DNA of 61,029 nucleotides from Actinacidiphila paucisporea (GTDB lineage Bacteria > Actinomycetota > Actinomycetes > Streptomycetales > Streptomycetaceae), in NCBI RefSeq assembly GCF_900142575.1, contig NZ_FRBI01000036.1, forward strand, positions 1-61,029, written 5' to 3'. How positions within the stretch are numbered: the stretch's first letter is position 1; the number at the start of each line of letters is the position of its first letter. This document shows, one piece after another, positions 8,377 through 17,785 of this stretch. Below the pieces are notes generated by a model. The model saw only the letters and a program-made list of their open reading frames with translations. It was not told the DNA's origin and ran no database searches. A program made the translations under genes and the position numbers.

Positions 8377-8406
8377 ACGCCACGGCGTAGAACCCGCCGG
8401 TCAAGC

Positions 8407-9081
8407 TCAGCGGCTGCGCTTCGCCAGGCGTTCGACGTCGAGCAGGATGACCGCGCGGGCCTCAAGGCGGAGCCATCCGCGGCCGGCGAAGTCGGCGAGA
8501 GCCTTGTTCACGGTCTCGCGGGACGCGCCGACGAGCTGGGCCAGCTCTTCCTGGGTGAGGTCGTGGACGACGTGGATGCCCTCCTCCGACTGGACGCCGA
8601 AGCGGCGGGAGAGGTCGAGCAGCGCCTTGGCGACACGCCCGGGCACGTCGGAGAAGACCAGGTCGGACATGACGTCGTTGGTGCGCCGCAGCCGGCGGGC
8701 GACGGCGCGCAGCAGCGCCGTGGAGACCTCGGGCCGCACGTTCAGCCAGGGCTGGAGATCGCCGTGGCCCAGGCCGAGCAGCTTCAGCTCGGTCAGCGCG
8801 GTGGCGGTGGCGGTGCGGGGGCCCGGGTCGAAGAGCGACAGCTCTCCGATCAGCTCGCCGGGGCCGACCACGGCCAGCATGTTCTCCCGGCCGTCGGGCG
8901 AGGTGCGGTGCAGCTTCACCTTGCCCTCGGTGACGACGTACAGCCGGTCCCCGGGGTCGCCCTCGTGGAACAGCGAATCGCCACGCGCGAGCGTGACCTC
9001 GGTCATGGAGGCACGCAGTTCAGCGGCCTGCTCGTCGTCGAGCGCCGCGAAGAGCGGGGCACGGCGCAGAACGTCGTCCAC
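8407..9081 (-). CDS. crp: Crp/Fnr-family transcriptional regulator (Crp)
   Basis: A 224-aa cAMP-receptor-type regulator, which in S. coelicolor affects germination, development and antibiotic production. Residues ~1-130 form the cyclic-nucleotide-binding beta-roll (RGDSLFHEGDPGDRLYVV, GPGELIGELSLFDPGPRTATATA). Residues ~140-224 are the winged helix, with VHDLTQEELAQLVGASRETVNKAL as the helix-turn-helix. The GTG start is supported by AAGGAGA (9088-9094 on the plus strand) at good spacing. From memory the sequence matches Crp of S. coelicolor closely. It diverges from nth, and a Crp-like site at 9141-9154 lies about 60 bases upstream, suggesting autoregulation. Confidence 0.92.
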   Translation of the reverse strand: MDDVLRRAPLFAALDDEQAAELRASMTEVTLARGDSLFHEGDPGDRLYVVTEGKVKLHRTSPDGRENMLAVVGPGELIGELSLFDPGPRTATATALTELKLLGLGHGDLQPWLNVRPEVSTALLRAVARRLRRTNDVMSDLVFSDVPGRVAKALLDLSRRFGVQSEEGIHVVHDLTQEELAQLVGASRETVNKALADFAGRGWLRLEARAVILLDVERLAKRSR

Positions 9082-9140
9082 GAGCTATCTCCTTGTCGGC
9101 ATCGCTGGGATGTCCCCATGATGCATGACGTCTACAAACA

Positions 9141-9154
9141 GTGCGATCAATCAC
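9141..9154. promoter_or_regulatory. Candidate Crp operator in the crp-nth spacer
   Basis: GTGCGATCAATCAC matches the published Streptomyces Crp pattern GTGNNNNNNGNCAC except for one position (A for G), and has GTG/CAC ends on both strands. It lies between the divergent crp and nth genes. Confidence 0.45.
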
Positions 9155-9334
9155 AAGGATGTCTTATCCGGGGCCGTATCCGTGCTCCGGGGGTCCGATT
9201 GGGCGTTCCGGGAGGTGTCCTTGGCGGCTGAACGGGTGGCCGCGAGGGCGGATTCAGCTGTCAGCGAACAGGATGCCCGGGAGGGGCGGCCGCGGCGGCG
9301 GAACGGATCTCCGCCGGGTGTCGGTGGCGGCCCG

Positions 9335-9340
9335 TAGGCT
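9335..9340 (+). promoter_or_regulatory. Leaderless -10 element (TAGGCT) for nth
   Basis: TAGGCT followed by exactly six bases and ATG 9347. The same TAGGCT-N6-ATG arrangement recurs at the tmk fusion gene. Confidence 0.7.
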
Positions 9341-9346
9341 GGCGGC

Positions 9347-10180
9347 ATGGCGACGAGTAGTGGCGCGATGACCGGAGCCGCGGCGGGCGGGGCCGCGGTG
9401 AAGAAGGCGAAGGTCGCGCAGACGCATACGGGACTGGTACGGCAGGCCCGGCGGATCAACCGCGAACTGGCCGAGGTGTATCCGTACGCCCACCCCGAGC
9501 TGGACTTCGAGAATCCCTTCGAGCTGCTGATCGCCACCGTGCTGTCCGCGCAGACGACCGACCTGCGGGTGAATCAGACGACGCCGGCGCTGTTCGCGCA
9601 GTATCCGACACCGGAGGCGATGGCGGCGGCGCAGCCGGAGGCCCTGGAGGAGATCCTGCGGCCCACCGGTTTCTTCCGCGCGAAGGCGCGTGCGGTGCTC
9701 GGCCTGTCGGTGGCGCTGCGCGACGACTTCGGCGGCGAGGTGCCCGGTCGCCTCGAGGACCTGGTCAAGCTGCCGGGTGTCGGCCGCAAGACGGCCAATG
9801 TGGTGCTCGGCAATGCCTACGGCGTGCCGGGGATTACGGTGGACACGCACTTCGGGCGGCTGGCCCGGCGCTTCGGCTGGACCACCTCGCAGGAGCCGGA
9901 GAAGGTCGAGCAGGACGTCGCGGCGCTCTTCCCGAAGTCGGAGTGGACGATGCTGTCGCACCGCGTCATCTTCCACGGCCGCCGGATCTGCCATGCCCGC
10001 AAGCCCGCCTGCGGCGCCTGCCCCATCGCCCACCTGTGCCCGTCGTACGGCGAGGGCGAGATGGACCCGGAGAAGGCGAAGAAGCTGCTCAAGTACGAGA
10101 AGGGCGGCGCGCCCGGCCAGCGGCTGAAGCCGCCGCCGGACTATCCGGGGCAGCCCGCGCCCCCGCTGGCGGCCTCATGA
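9347..10180 (+). CDS. nth: Endonuclease III (DNA glycosylase/AP lyase)
   Basis: Removes oxidised pyrimidines and nicks abasic sites in base excision repair. The helix-hairpin-helix LPGVGRKTANVVLG contains the catalytic-type Lys148, and VDTHFGR gives the conserved Asp166. The C-terminal C-x6-C-x2-C-x5-C pattern (CHARKPACGACPIAHLC) is the [4Fe-4S] loop. At 277 aa it has an Ala/Gly-rich N-terminal extension of about 25 residues and a Pro-rich tail relative to E. coli Nth. It is probably leaderless and its stop overlaps the Nudix gene start (ATGA). Confidence 0.95.
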   Translation: MATSSGAMTGAAAGGAAVKKAKVAQTHTGLVRQARRINRELAEVYPYAHPELDFENPFELLIATVLSAQTTDLRVNQTTPALFAQYPTPEAMAAAQPEALEEILRPTGFFRAKARAVLGLSVALRDDFGGEVPGRLEDLVKLPGVGRKTANVVLGNAYGVPGITVDTHFGRLARRFGWTTSQEPEKVEQDVAALFPKSEWTMLSHRVIFHGRRICHARKPACGACPIAHLCPSYGEGEMDPEKAKKLLKYEKGGAPGQRLKPPPDYPGQPAPPLAAS

Positions 10181-10905
10181 CGCAGGCGCGGGGGACGGGG
10201 GCGGGTCCGGAGGTGGCGGTCAGCCGGGACGGGCTGCCCGGCTGGCTCGGCCCGGTCGCGGACGCGGCGGACGCGATACGTCCCGAGCAGCTGAGCCGCT
10301 TCCTGCCGCCCGCGGCCGGGGGGCGCCAGTCGGCGGTGCTCATCCTCTTCGGCGAGGGCGACGGCACGTCCGGCGAGGGGAACGGCGGGGCCGCTGGCTC
10401 CGCGCCCGACCTGCTGCTCATCGAGCGGTCCGCTGCCCTGCGCTCGCACGCCGGGCAGCCGTCCTTTCCCGGCGGCGCCCTGGACCCGGAGGACGGCGAC
10501 CCCGACGGTGACGGCCCGCTGCGGGCGGCGCTGCGCGAGGCCCGCGAGGAGACCGGCCTCGACCCGGCTGGAGTGCAGCTCTTCGGCGTCCTGCCGCGCC
10601 TCTACATCCCGGTCAGCGGCTTCGTGGTGACCCCGGTGCTCGGCTGGTGGCGGGCCCCGAGCCCGGTCGGCGTGGTCGACCCCGCCGAGACCGCCCGGGT
10701 CTTCCGGGTCCCGCTCGCGGAGCTGACCGATCCGGCCAACCGTGCGACTCTCACCCACCCCAGCGGCTTCCGCGGCCCGGCGTTCCTGGTCCGGGACGCC
10801 CTGGTGTGGGGCTTCACGGCCGGCCTGATCGACAAGATCCTGCACTTCGCCGGCTGGGAGCTGCCCTGGGACGAGGACCGCACCGTCCCGCTCGGCCGAC
10901 TCTAG
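10177..10905 (+). CDS. Nudix hydrolase, CoA pyrophosphatase type
   Basis: A 242-aa Nudix protein. The box is degenerate only at its first acidic position (GALDPEDGDPDGDG, then PLRAALREAREETGL), and REAREETGL is the metal-binding core. The preceding LRSHAGQPSFPGG is typical of the CoA-diphosphatase subgroup, which hydrolyses CoA and derivatives to acyl-phosphopantetheine and 3',5'-ADP. A short low-complexity insertion (EGDGTSGEGNGGAAG) interrupts the N-terminal strand region. ATG 10177 overlaps the nth stop, so the two are coupled. Confidence 0.87.
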   Translation: MTQARGTGAGPEVAVSRDGLPGWLGPVADAADAIRPEQLSRFLPPAAGGRQSAVLILFGEGDGTSGEGNGGAAGSAPDLLLIERSAALRSHAGQPSFPGGALDPEDGDPDGDGPLRAALREAREETGLDPAGVQLFGVLPRLYIPVSGFVVTPVLGWWRAPSPVGVVDPAETARVFRVPLAELTDPANRATLTHPSGFRGPAFLVRDALVWGFTAGLIDKILHFAGWELPWDEDRTVPLGRL

Positions 10906-11001
10906 AGCCCGACCGACCGCGCACGGCCCGCGGCGGCGCCCGGCACCCGCACGCACTTGTGAGGGCCGTACGGTCCCGCGCGCTCAGGTCGCCATGAGAC
11001 C

Positions 11002-12210
11002 GTGTTCCCCGTGAACGTGCTGGACTTCCTGCTCATCCTCGCCGCCGCCTGGTTCGCCGTCATCGGCTACCGGCAGGGCTTCGTCGTCGGCATCATGTCG
11101 GTGATCGGCTTCCTCGGCGGCGGGCTCGTCGCGATCTACCTGCTGCCGCTGCTGTGGGACAAGGCGACCGGTGACGCGACCCCCGGTTCCGTGGCAGTGG
11201 TGACCGCGGTGGCGATCGTCATCGTGTGCGCGTCGGTGGGGCAGGCGTTCACCACGCATCTGGGCAACAAGGTCCGTACGAAGATCACCTGGTCGCCGGT
11301 CCGGGCGATCGACGCCAGCGGTGGCGCGATGGTCAACGTGCTGGCGATGCTGCTGGTGGCGTGGCTGATCGGCAGCGCCCTGGCCACCACGGCGCTGCCG
11401 ACGATAGGGCGCGAGGTGCGGTCGTCCAGGGTGCTGCTCGGGGTGTCGCGGGTGATGCCGGCGCAGGCCGACACCTGGTTCACCGACTTCAGTTCGACCC
11501 TGGCGCAGAACGGCCTGCCGCAGGTCTTCGGGACCTTCGGCTCGGAGCCGATCACGTCGGTGCCCGCCCCCGACCCGGCGCTGGTCAACAGCCGGGTCGT
11601 GACGGACGCCCGGCGCAGCATCGTGAAGGTGGTCGGCACCGCGCCCGGCTGCGGGAAGGTGCTCGAAGGCTCCGGCTTCGTCTTCGCCAAGAACCGGGTC
11701 ATGACGAACGCGCACGTCGTCGGCGGTGTCTCCGAGCCGACCGTGCAGGTCGGCGGCAAGGGGAAGTTGCATGACGCCCGGGTGGTGCTCTACGACTGGC
11801 AGCGCGACATCGCGGTGCTCGACGTGCCCGGGCTCGACGCGCCGTGGCTGGACGTCGCCACCACCGACGAGCGCAGCCGCGACGACGCGATCGTGGCCGG
11901 TTTCCCGGAGAACGGCGCCTTCGATGTGCGCGCCGCCCGCGTCCGCGACCGTATCCAGGCCAACGGCCCGGACATCTACCACCGCGGCACCGTCCATCGC
12001 GACGTCTACTCGCTCTACGCGACCGTCCGGCAGGGCAATTCCGGCGGGCCGCTGCTCAGCACGGACGGGCGGGTCGCCGGGGTGGTCTTCGCCAAGTCGC
12101 TCGACGACTCCAACACCGGTTACGCCCTGACCGCCGACGAGATCGCGCCCGACGTGGCCGCGGGACGTACTGCGGACCGGCAGGTGGACACCGAGGGCTG
12201 CGCGCTGTGA
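11002..12210 (+). CDS. MarP-family membrane serine protease
   Basis: The N-terminal ~150 residues contain four hydrophobic segments of the colicin V production (CvpA) type. The C-terminal ~200 residues form a trypsin-like periplasmic/extracellular protease with His238 (TNAHVVGG), Asp269 (QRDIAVLDV) and Ser347 (RQGNSGGPLL) as the triad. This is the architecture of mycobacterial MarP, an acid-resistance and envelope-stress protease. Two cysteines (APGCGKV and the C-terminal EGCAL) could form the disulfide described for MarP. The start may be GTG 11002 or GTG 11011. It sits 96 bases after the Nudix gene on the same strand. Confidence 0.9.
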   Translation: MFPVNVLDFLLILAAAWFAVIGYRQGFVVGIMSVIGFLGGGLVAIYLLPLLWDKATGDATPGSVAVVTAVAIVIVCASVGQAFTTHLGNKVRTKITWSPVRAIDASGGAMVNVLAMLLVAWLIGSALATTALPTIGREVRSSRVLLGVSRVMPAQADTWFTDFSSTLAQNGLPQVFGTFGSEPITSVPAPDPALVNSRVVTDARRSIVKVVGTAPGCGKVLEGSGFVFAKNRVMTNAHVVGGVSEPTVQVGGKGKLHDARVVLYDWQRDIAVLDVPGLDAPWLDVATTDERSRDDAIVAGFPENGAFDVRAARVRDRIQANGPDIYHRGTVHRDVYSLYATVRQGNSGGPLLSTDGRVAGVVFAKSLDDSNTGYALTADEIAPDVAAGRTADRQVDTEGCAL

Positions 12211-12599
12211 CCCGGGGCCGGCGCGCGGACGCCGGCCGTAGCCCCGCTCCTGGCGCCGGCACCGCTGTCAGTCGCGCGGATGGCGCAGCCTGGCGCCGAC
12301 CCACCTGGCCCGGCGCCTGAGTATGCGCGGAATGCCCAGCCGGGCCTCGCCCGGCGGGAAGAGGTTTATGGGCGCCGTACTGCTGACGGCGGCGGGGGTG
12401 CTTCGGCGATTGCGTGACACATCACGGTAGTCGTGCGTCCAACCCATACCGAGCTACGTGCCCGCGCCTCTTGGTCGGTAATCGCCCTTTGCTGCTCCTG
12501 TTGGCGTATGCGTCCGGCATTTTAACGATCATGGGCTTGTCGCACCGGTCACGGTGTACGTAGGGCGGGCAGCAGCCGGCGCGGCGGGAGCGCCTACGC
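12211..12599. other. Convergent spacer with one hairpin
   Basis: 389 bases between marP and the alpha/beta hydrolase. The one clear structure is GCCGGGC-CTC-GCCCGGC at 12339-12355, a 7-bp stem that could end either transcript. A relatively AT-rich patch near 12515-12530 (ATTTTAACGATCATG) has no gene I can support. Confidence 0.5.
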
Positions 12600-13556
12600 T
12601 CAGCGGTCCGGTTCGGGGTCCTTCAGCCAGTTGATCAGCTCGGCGGAGAAGGCGGCCGGGTCCTCCTCGTGCGGGAAGTGCCCGAGGCCGTCGAAGAGCC
12701 GCCAGCGGTAGGGCGCCTCGACGTACTCGCCGCTGCCGGCCGCGCTGGCCGTCCTGATGGCCGGGTCGAGCGAACCGTGCAGATGCAGCGTCGGCACCCT
12801 GACCGGCCGCTTCATCCTGCGGTTGAACTGGATACCGTCCGGCCGCGCCATCGACCGCACCATCCAGCGGTAGGGCTCGATGGCGCAGTGCGCGGTGGAC
12901 GGGATCTGCATCGCGCGGCGGTAGACGTCGACCGCCTCGTCGTCCGGCAAGGAGGGCCCCGACCAGGCCTGGATCAGCTTCCCGACCAGCGCCGCGTCGT
13001 CCGCGACCAGCTGCCGCTCGGGCAGCCACGGCCGCTGGAAGCCCCAGATGTACGCCCCGGAGCGGCTCTGCCGCAGATCGGTCAGCATCGCGCTGCGCCA
13101 GTGCCGGGGATGCGGCATCGAGCAGACCGCGAGCCTGCGCACCAGCTTGGGCCGCATCGCCGCGGCCGTCCAGGCCAGATATCCGCCCAGGTCGTGGCCG
13201 ACGAGCGCGGCGTCCGGCTCGCCGAGGGAGCGGATCACCCCGGTCACGTCGAGTGCGAGATTGCCCGGGTCGTAGCCACGGGGCGTACGGTCGCTGCCGC
13301 CGACCCCGCGCAGGTCCATCGCCACCGCGCGGTAACCGGCGTCCGCCAGCGCGGTGAGCTGGTGCCGCCAGGTCCACCAGAACTGCGGGAAGCCGTGCAG
13401 GAGCAGCACCAGCGGCCCGTCACCGACCTCGGCGATGTGGAAGCGGGCGCCATTGGCGGCCACGTCGCGGTGCGTCCAGGGGCCGTCGGGCCGGGCCACC
13501 GACGCGCTCGACCCGCCTTTTGTCCACGGGTTTCCCGACCCGTCGGCGAGGTTCAT
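12600..13556 (-). CDS. Alpha/beta hydrolase, epoxide hydrolase/dehalogenase-like
   Basis: A 318-aa hydrolase with HGFPQFWWTW as the HGxP oxyanion motif, GHDLGG with Asp as the nucleophile in place of Ser, and GLGHFPHEEDP with the catalytic-type histidine. An Asp nucleophile is characteristic of epoxide hydrolases and haloalkane/fluoroacetate dehalogenases, so hydrolysis of an epoxide or carbon-halogen bond is the best guess; substrate unknown. ATG 13556 gives the natural N-terminus MNLADGSGNPWTKGG; a longer frame upstream would overlap the neighbour. It begins 13 bases after the holin-like gene, suggesting an operon. Confidence 0.8.
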   Translation of the reverse strand: MNLADGSGNPWTKGGSSASVARPDGPWTHRDVAANGARFHIAEVGDGPLVLLLHGFPQFWWTWRHQLTALADAGYRAVAMDLRGVGGSDRTPRGYDPGNLALDVTGVIRSLGEPDAALVGHDLGGYLAWTAAAMRPKLVRRLAVCSMPHPRHWRSAMLTDLRQSRSGAYIWGFQRPWLPERQLVADDAALVGKLIQAWSGPSLPDDEAVDVYRRAMQIPSTAHCAIEPYRWMVRSMARPDGIQFNRRMKRPVRVPTLHLHGSLDPAIRTASAAGSGEYVEAPYRWRLFDGLGHFPHEEDPAAFSAELINWLKDPEPDR

Positions 13557-13569
13557 GCCCCAGAGCGTG

Positions 13570-14073
13570 TCACATCTTGGCGCGGGCCGGGGCCTTGGCG
13601 GTGGGCAGCAGGCGCGAGGCCTCGGTGGCACCACTGCCGAGCGCGGGCACGGCACCGTCGCTCAGCTCGCGCGGGTGCGGCTTGGCCTTCTGCAGCACCG
13701 CCGCGGTCTCCTTCGCCGACGCGATCGAACGCTCCGGCTTCTTCACCTTCTTGAACCGCCCGTACGCGAACGCGGCGAGCAGCAGCGCCAGCACCACGAA
13801 GGCGCCGAAGACGATCAGGAACGACCAGCCGAGGGTGAGGCCGAGCGCCTGCAGCCCGTACGCCGAGGCGAAGCTGAGCATCGGCACCGCGAAGAAGAGC
13901 AGTGTCACCGCGCCGATCAGCGCACCGCTGCCGAAGGCGGCGCGCTTGGCGTCCTGCCGCAGTTCGGCTTTGGCGAGGGCGATCTCGTCATGGACCAGGG
14001 CGCTCATCTCCGCCGTGGCGGCGGCGAAAAGCTGCCCGATGCTGCGGCTGTCACCGTTGGGGGACTCGCTCAT
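13570..14073 (-). CDS. Phage-holin-family (DUF1469/Holin-X type) membrane protein
   Basis: A 167-aa protein with an N-terminal amphipathic helix (RSIGQLFAAATAEMSALVHDEIALAKAELRQDAKR), two closely spaced membrane segments (GALIGAVTLLFFAVPMLSF and WSFLIVFGAFVVLALLLAAF) and a basic tail. This matches the actinobacterial holin-like family found on chromosomes outside prophages, so a lytic role is not implied. ATG 14073 is preceded by GGAGGAA at 14076-14083, which decides the start over two in-frame ATGs upstream. It is followed closely by the hydrolase gene. Confidence 0.82.
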   Translation of the reverse strand: MSESPNGDSRSIGQLFAAATAEMSALVHDEIALAKAELRQDAKRAAFGSGALIGAVTLLFFAVPMLSFASAYGLQALGLTLGWSFLIVFGAFVVLALLLAAFAYGRFKKVKKPERSIASAKETAAVLQKAKPHPRELSDGAVPALGSGATEASRLLPTAKAPARAKM

Positions 14074-14164
14074 CGCTTCCTCCGTCATTCCGTCGTCCAC
14101 TGCGGGGGCGGTACGGTCCCGGCCGGAGACCGGCACTCGGACCGTCCACTGACCCGATCATGCC

Positions 14165-15556
14165 TCAGATGTTGTCAGGTCCGTCGTCGCGGCGGGCCAG
14201 TTGGGCGAGCCTGCGGTGTTCCGCGGCCTTGCGTTCCAGGCTCTCAGCCATCCTGAGGTGGTAGGCGGGTTGGTCCTGCTCGTAGATGTCGGGGATGCCG
14301 TCGCCGTCCTCATCGCGCTCCTCGTTCTCGTACAGCCGCCGGTAGGTGTTGTTGCGCAGCTTGAGCAGGGTCGCGGCCAGCACCGCGGAGATCACCGACG
14401 CGACCAGGACGGCGGCCTTCACCTCGTCGGTGAGCAGCGGGTCGCCGTCGAAGGCGAGTTCGCCGATCAGCAGCGAGACGGTGAAGCCGATACCGGCCAG
14501 CGTGGACACCGCGAAGACGTCGGGCCACGTCAGATCGGGGTTCAGCGTGGCGCGCGTGAAGCGGGCAGCGCACCACGTGCCGCCGAAGACACCGACGGTC
14601 TTGCCGACCACCAGGCCGATGACCACGCCCAGCGTCTCGGGCTTGCCGAAGACGTCGCCCAGCGCGTGCGCCGAGACCGTCACGCCCGCGCTGAACAGCG
14701 CGAACAGCGGCACGGCCAGGCCCGCGGACAGCGGCCGCACCAGGTGCTCGACGTGCTCGCCGGGGGAGTGGCGCTCGCCGTCGCGGGTGGTGCAGCGCAG
14801 CATCAGGCCCATGGCCACCCCCGCGATGGTGGCGTGCACTCCGCTGTTGAGCATCAGCGCCCAGATGACCAGGGCGAGCGGCACGTAGACGTACCAGCCG
14901 TGTACTCCCGCCCGCAGCAGCAGCCAGAAGAGGAGCAGGCAGGCGGCGGCGCCGGCCAGAGCGGCGAAATTGATCGTCGAGGTGAAGAAGACGGCGATGA
15001 TCAGGATCGCGAAGAGGTCGTCGACGACGGCCAGGGTGAGCAGGAAGGCGCGCAGCGCAGCCGGCAGCGCGGTGCCGATGACGGCGAGGACGGCCAGCGC
15101 GAAGGCGATGTCGGTGGCCGTGGGGACCGCCCAGCCCTGGAGCGACCCGCCGCCGGCGCCGCTGACGACCGTGTAGACCAGGGCGGGCACGGCCATGCCG
15201 CAGACCGCGGCGACGACGGGGAGCGCGGCGGCGGACGGCGTACGCAGCTCGCCGGCGACCAGTTCGCGTTTGAGCTCGACGCCGGCGACGAAGAAGAAGA
15301 TCGCGAGCAGGCCGTCGGCCGCCCAGTGCTCGACGGACAGGTGCAGTCCGAGCGCGGACGGGCCGAAGTGGAAGCCGGCGGCGGACTCGTAGCTGTGGTG
15401 CAAGGTGTTCGCCCAGACGAGTGACGCCACGGCGGCGAGCAGGAGCAGGACGCCGCCGACGGTCTCCGTGCGCAGGGCGTCGGCGAGGAAGTTCCGTTCG
15501 GGGAGCGACAGCCGGCCCAGCAGGACGGCGGTGCGGCGGCGCCTCGGCTGGGACAC
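14165..15556 (-). CDS. nhaA: NhaA-type sodium/proton antiporter with acidic C-terminal tail
   Basis: An inner-membrane Na+(Li+)/H+ antiporter. About 12 hydrophobic segments are visible, and the paired aspartates of the ion site occur in LAVVDDLFAILII. GWAVPTATDIAFALAVL and AGIGFTVSLLIGELAF are other family signatures. GTG 15556 is chosen because AGGAGG (15565-15570 on the plus strand) precedes it. At 463 aa it is ~75 residues longer than E. coli NhaA; the extra tail contains DEDGDGIPDIYEQDQ, a calcium-loop-like Asp-rich motif, followed by a charged helix. The tail should be cytoplasmic. Confidence 0.92.
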   Translation of the reverse strand: MSQPRRRRTAVLLGRLSLPERNFLADALRTETVGGVLLLLAAVASLVWANTLHHSYESAAGFHFGPSALGLHLSVEHWAADGLLAIFFFVAGVELKRELVAGELRTPSAAALPVVAAVCGMAVPALVYTVVSGAGGGSLQGWAVPTATDIAFALAVLAVIGTALPAALRAFLLTLAVVDDLFAILIIAVFFTSTINFAALAGAAACLLLFWLLLRAGVHGWYVYVPLALVIWALMLNSGVHATIAGVAMGLMLRCTTRDGERHSPGEHVEHLVRPLSAGLAVPLFALFSAGVTVSAHALGDVFGKPETLGVVIGLVVGKTVGVFGGTWCAARFTRATLNPDLTWPDVFAVSTLAGIGFTVSLLIGELAFDGDPLLTDEVKAAVLVASVISAVLAATLLKLRNNTYRRLYENEERDEDGDGIPDIYEQDQPAYHLRMAESLERKAAEHRRLAQLARRDDGPDNI

Positions 15557-15652
15557 GGGGCGGGCCTCCTGGGAGTCGTTCGACCGGCTGTGGACACAGC
15601 AGCGCTGCGTGCCGACCAGACTTCCCGGCGCTCCCCTCAGTCTTGCCGCCAT

Positions 15653-15674
15653 CCTGACGCGACATCACGTCAGG
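15653..15674. repeat. Inverted repeat upstream of nhaA
   Basis: CCTGACG and CGTCAGG separated by eight bases, about 100 bases upstream of the nhaA start. Could be an operator; no regulator is assigned. Confidence 0.4.
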
Positions 15675-15686
15675 CTGGTCCGTACG

Positions 15687-15726
15687 GGGGAGGGTGCGTC
15701 CCGGTGCGCCCGGACGTCCCCTCCCC
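15687..15726 (-). terminator. Hairpin terminator after acs
   Basis: GGGGAGGG pairs with CCCTCCCC, with a smaller stem inside the loop, 14 bases beyond the acs stop. Confidence 0.6.
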
Positions 15727-15739
15727 TTCGTGCGGTGGG

Positions 15740-17698
<1,959 letters not shown>

Positions 17699-17705
17699 GC
17701 CAGCT

Positions 17706-17768
17706 CCTTGTCAGGGTGTCCCAGATGTCCCAACACTACCTCATCAGTCCTGGCGCACCCTGACAAGG
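17706..17768 (-). promoter_or_regulatory. Perfect 13-bp inverted repeat over the acs Shine-Dalgarno
   Basis: CCTTGTCAGGGTG (17706-17718) and CACCCTGACAAGG (17756-17768) are exact reverse complements with 37 bases between them. On the acs strand the downstream arm includes the AAGG of the Shine-Dalgarno AAGGAG. If the transcript begins upstream of the far arm, a stem would cover the ribosome site. A TAGTGT -10-like element lies in the loop (17733-17738); if that is used, the arms would instead flank the promoter as operator half-sites. Confidence 0.65.
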
Positions 17769-17785
17769 GTTCACCCCAAATTGGT

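Noticed and set aside
13570..14073. Prophage remnant (holin)
   Set aside because: No other phage genes; this holin-like family is a normal chromosomal gene in actinobacteria.
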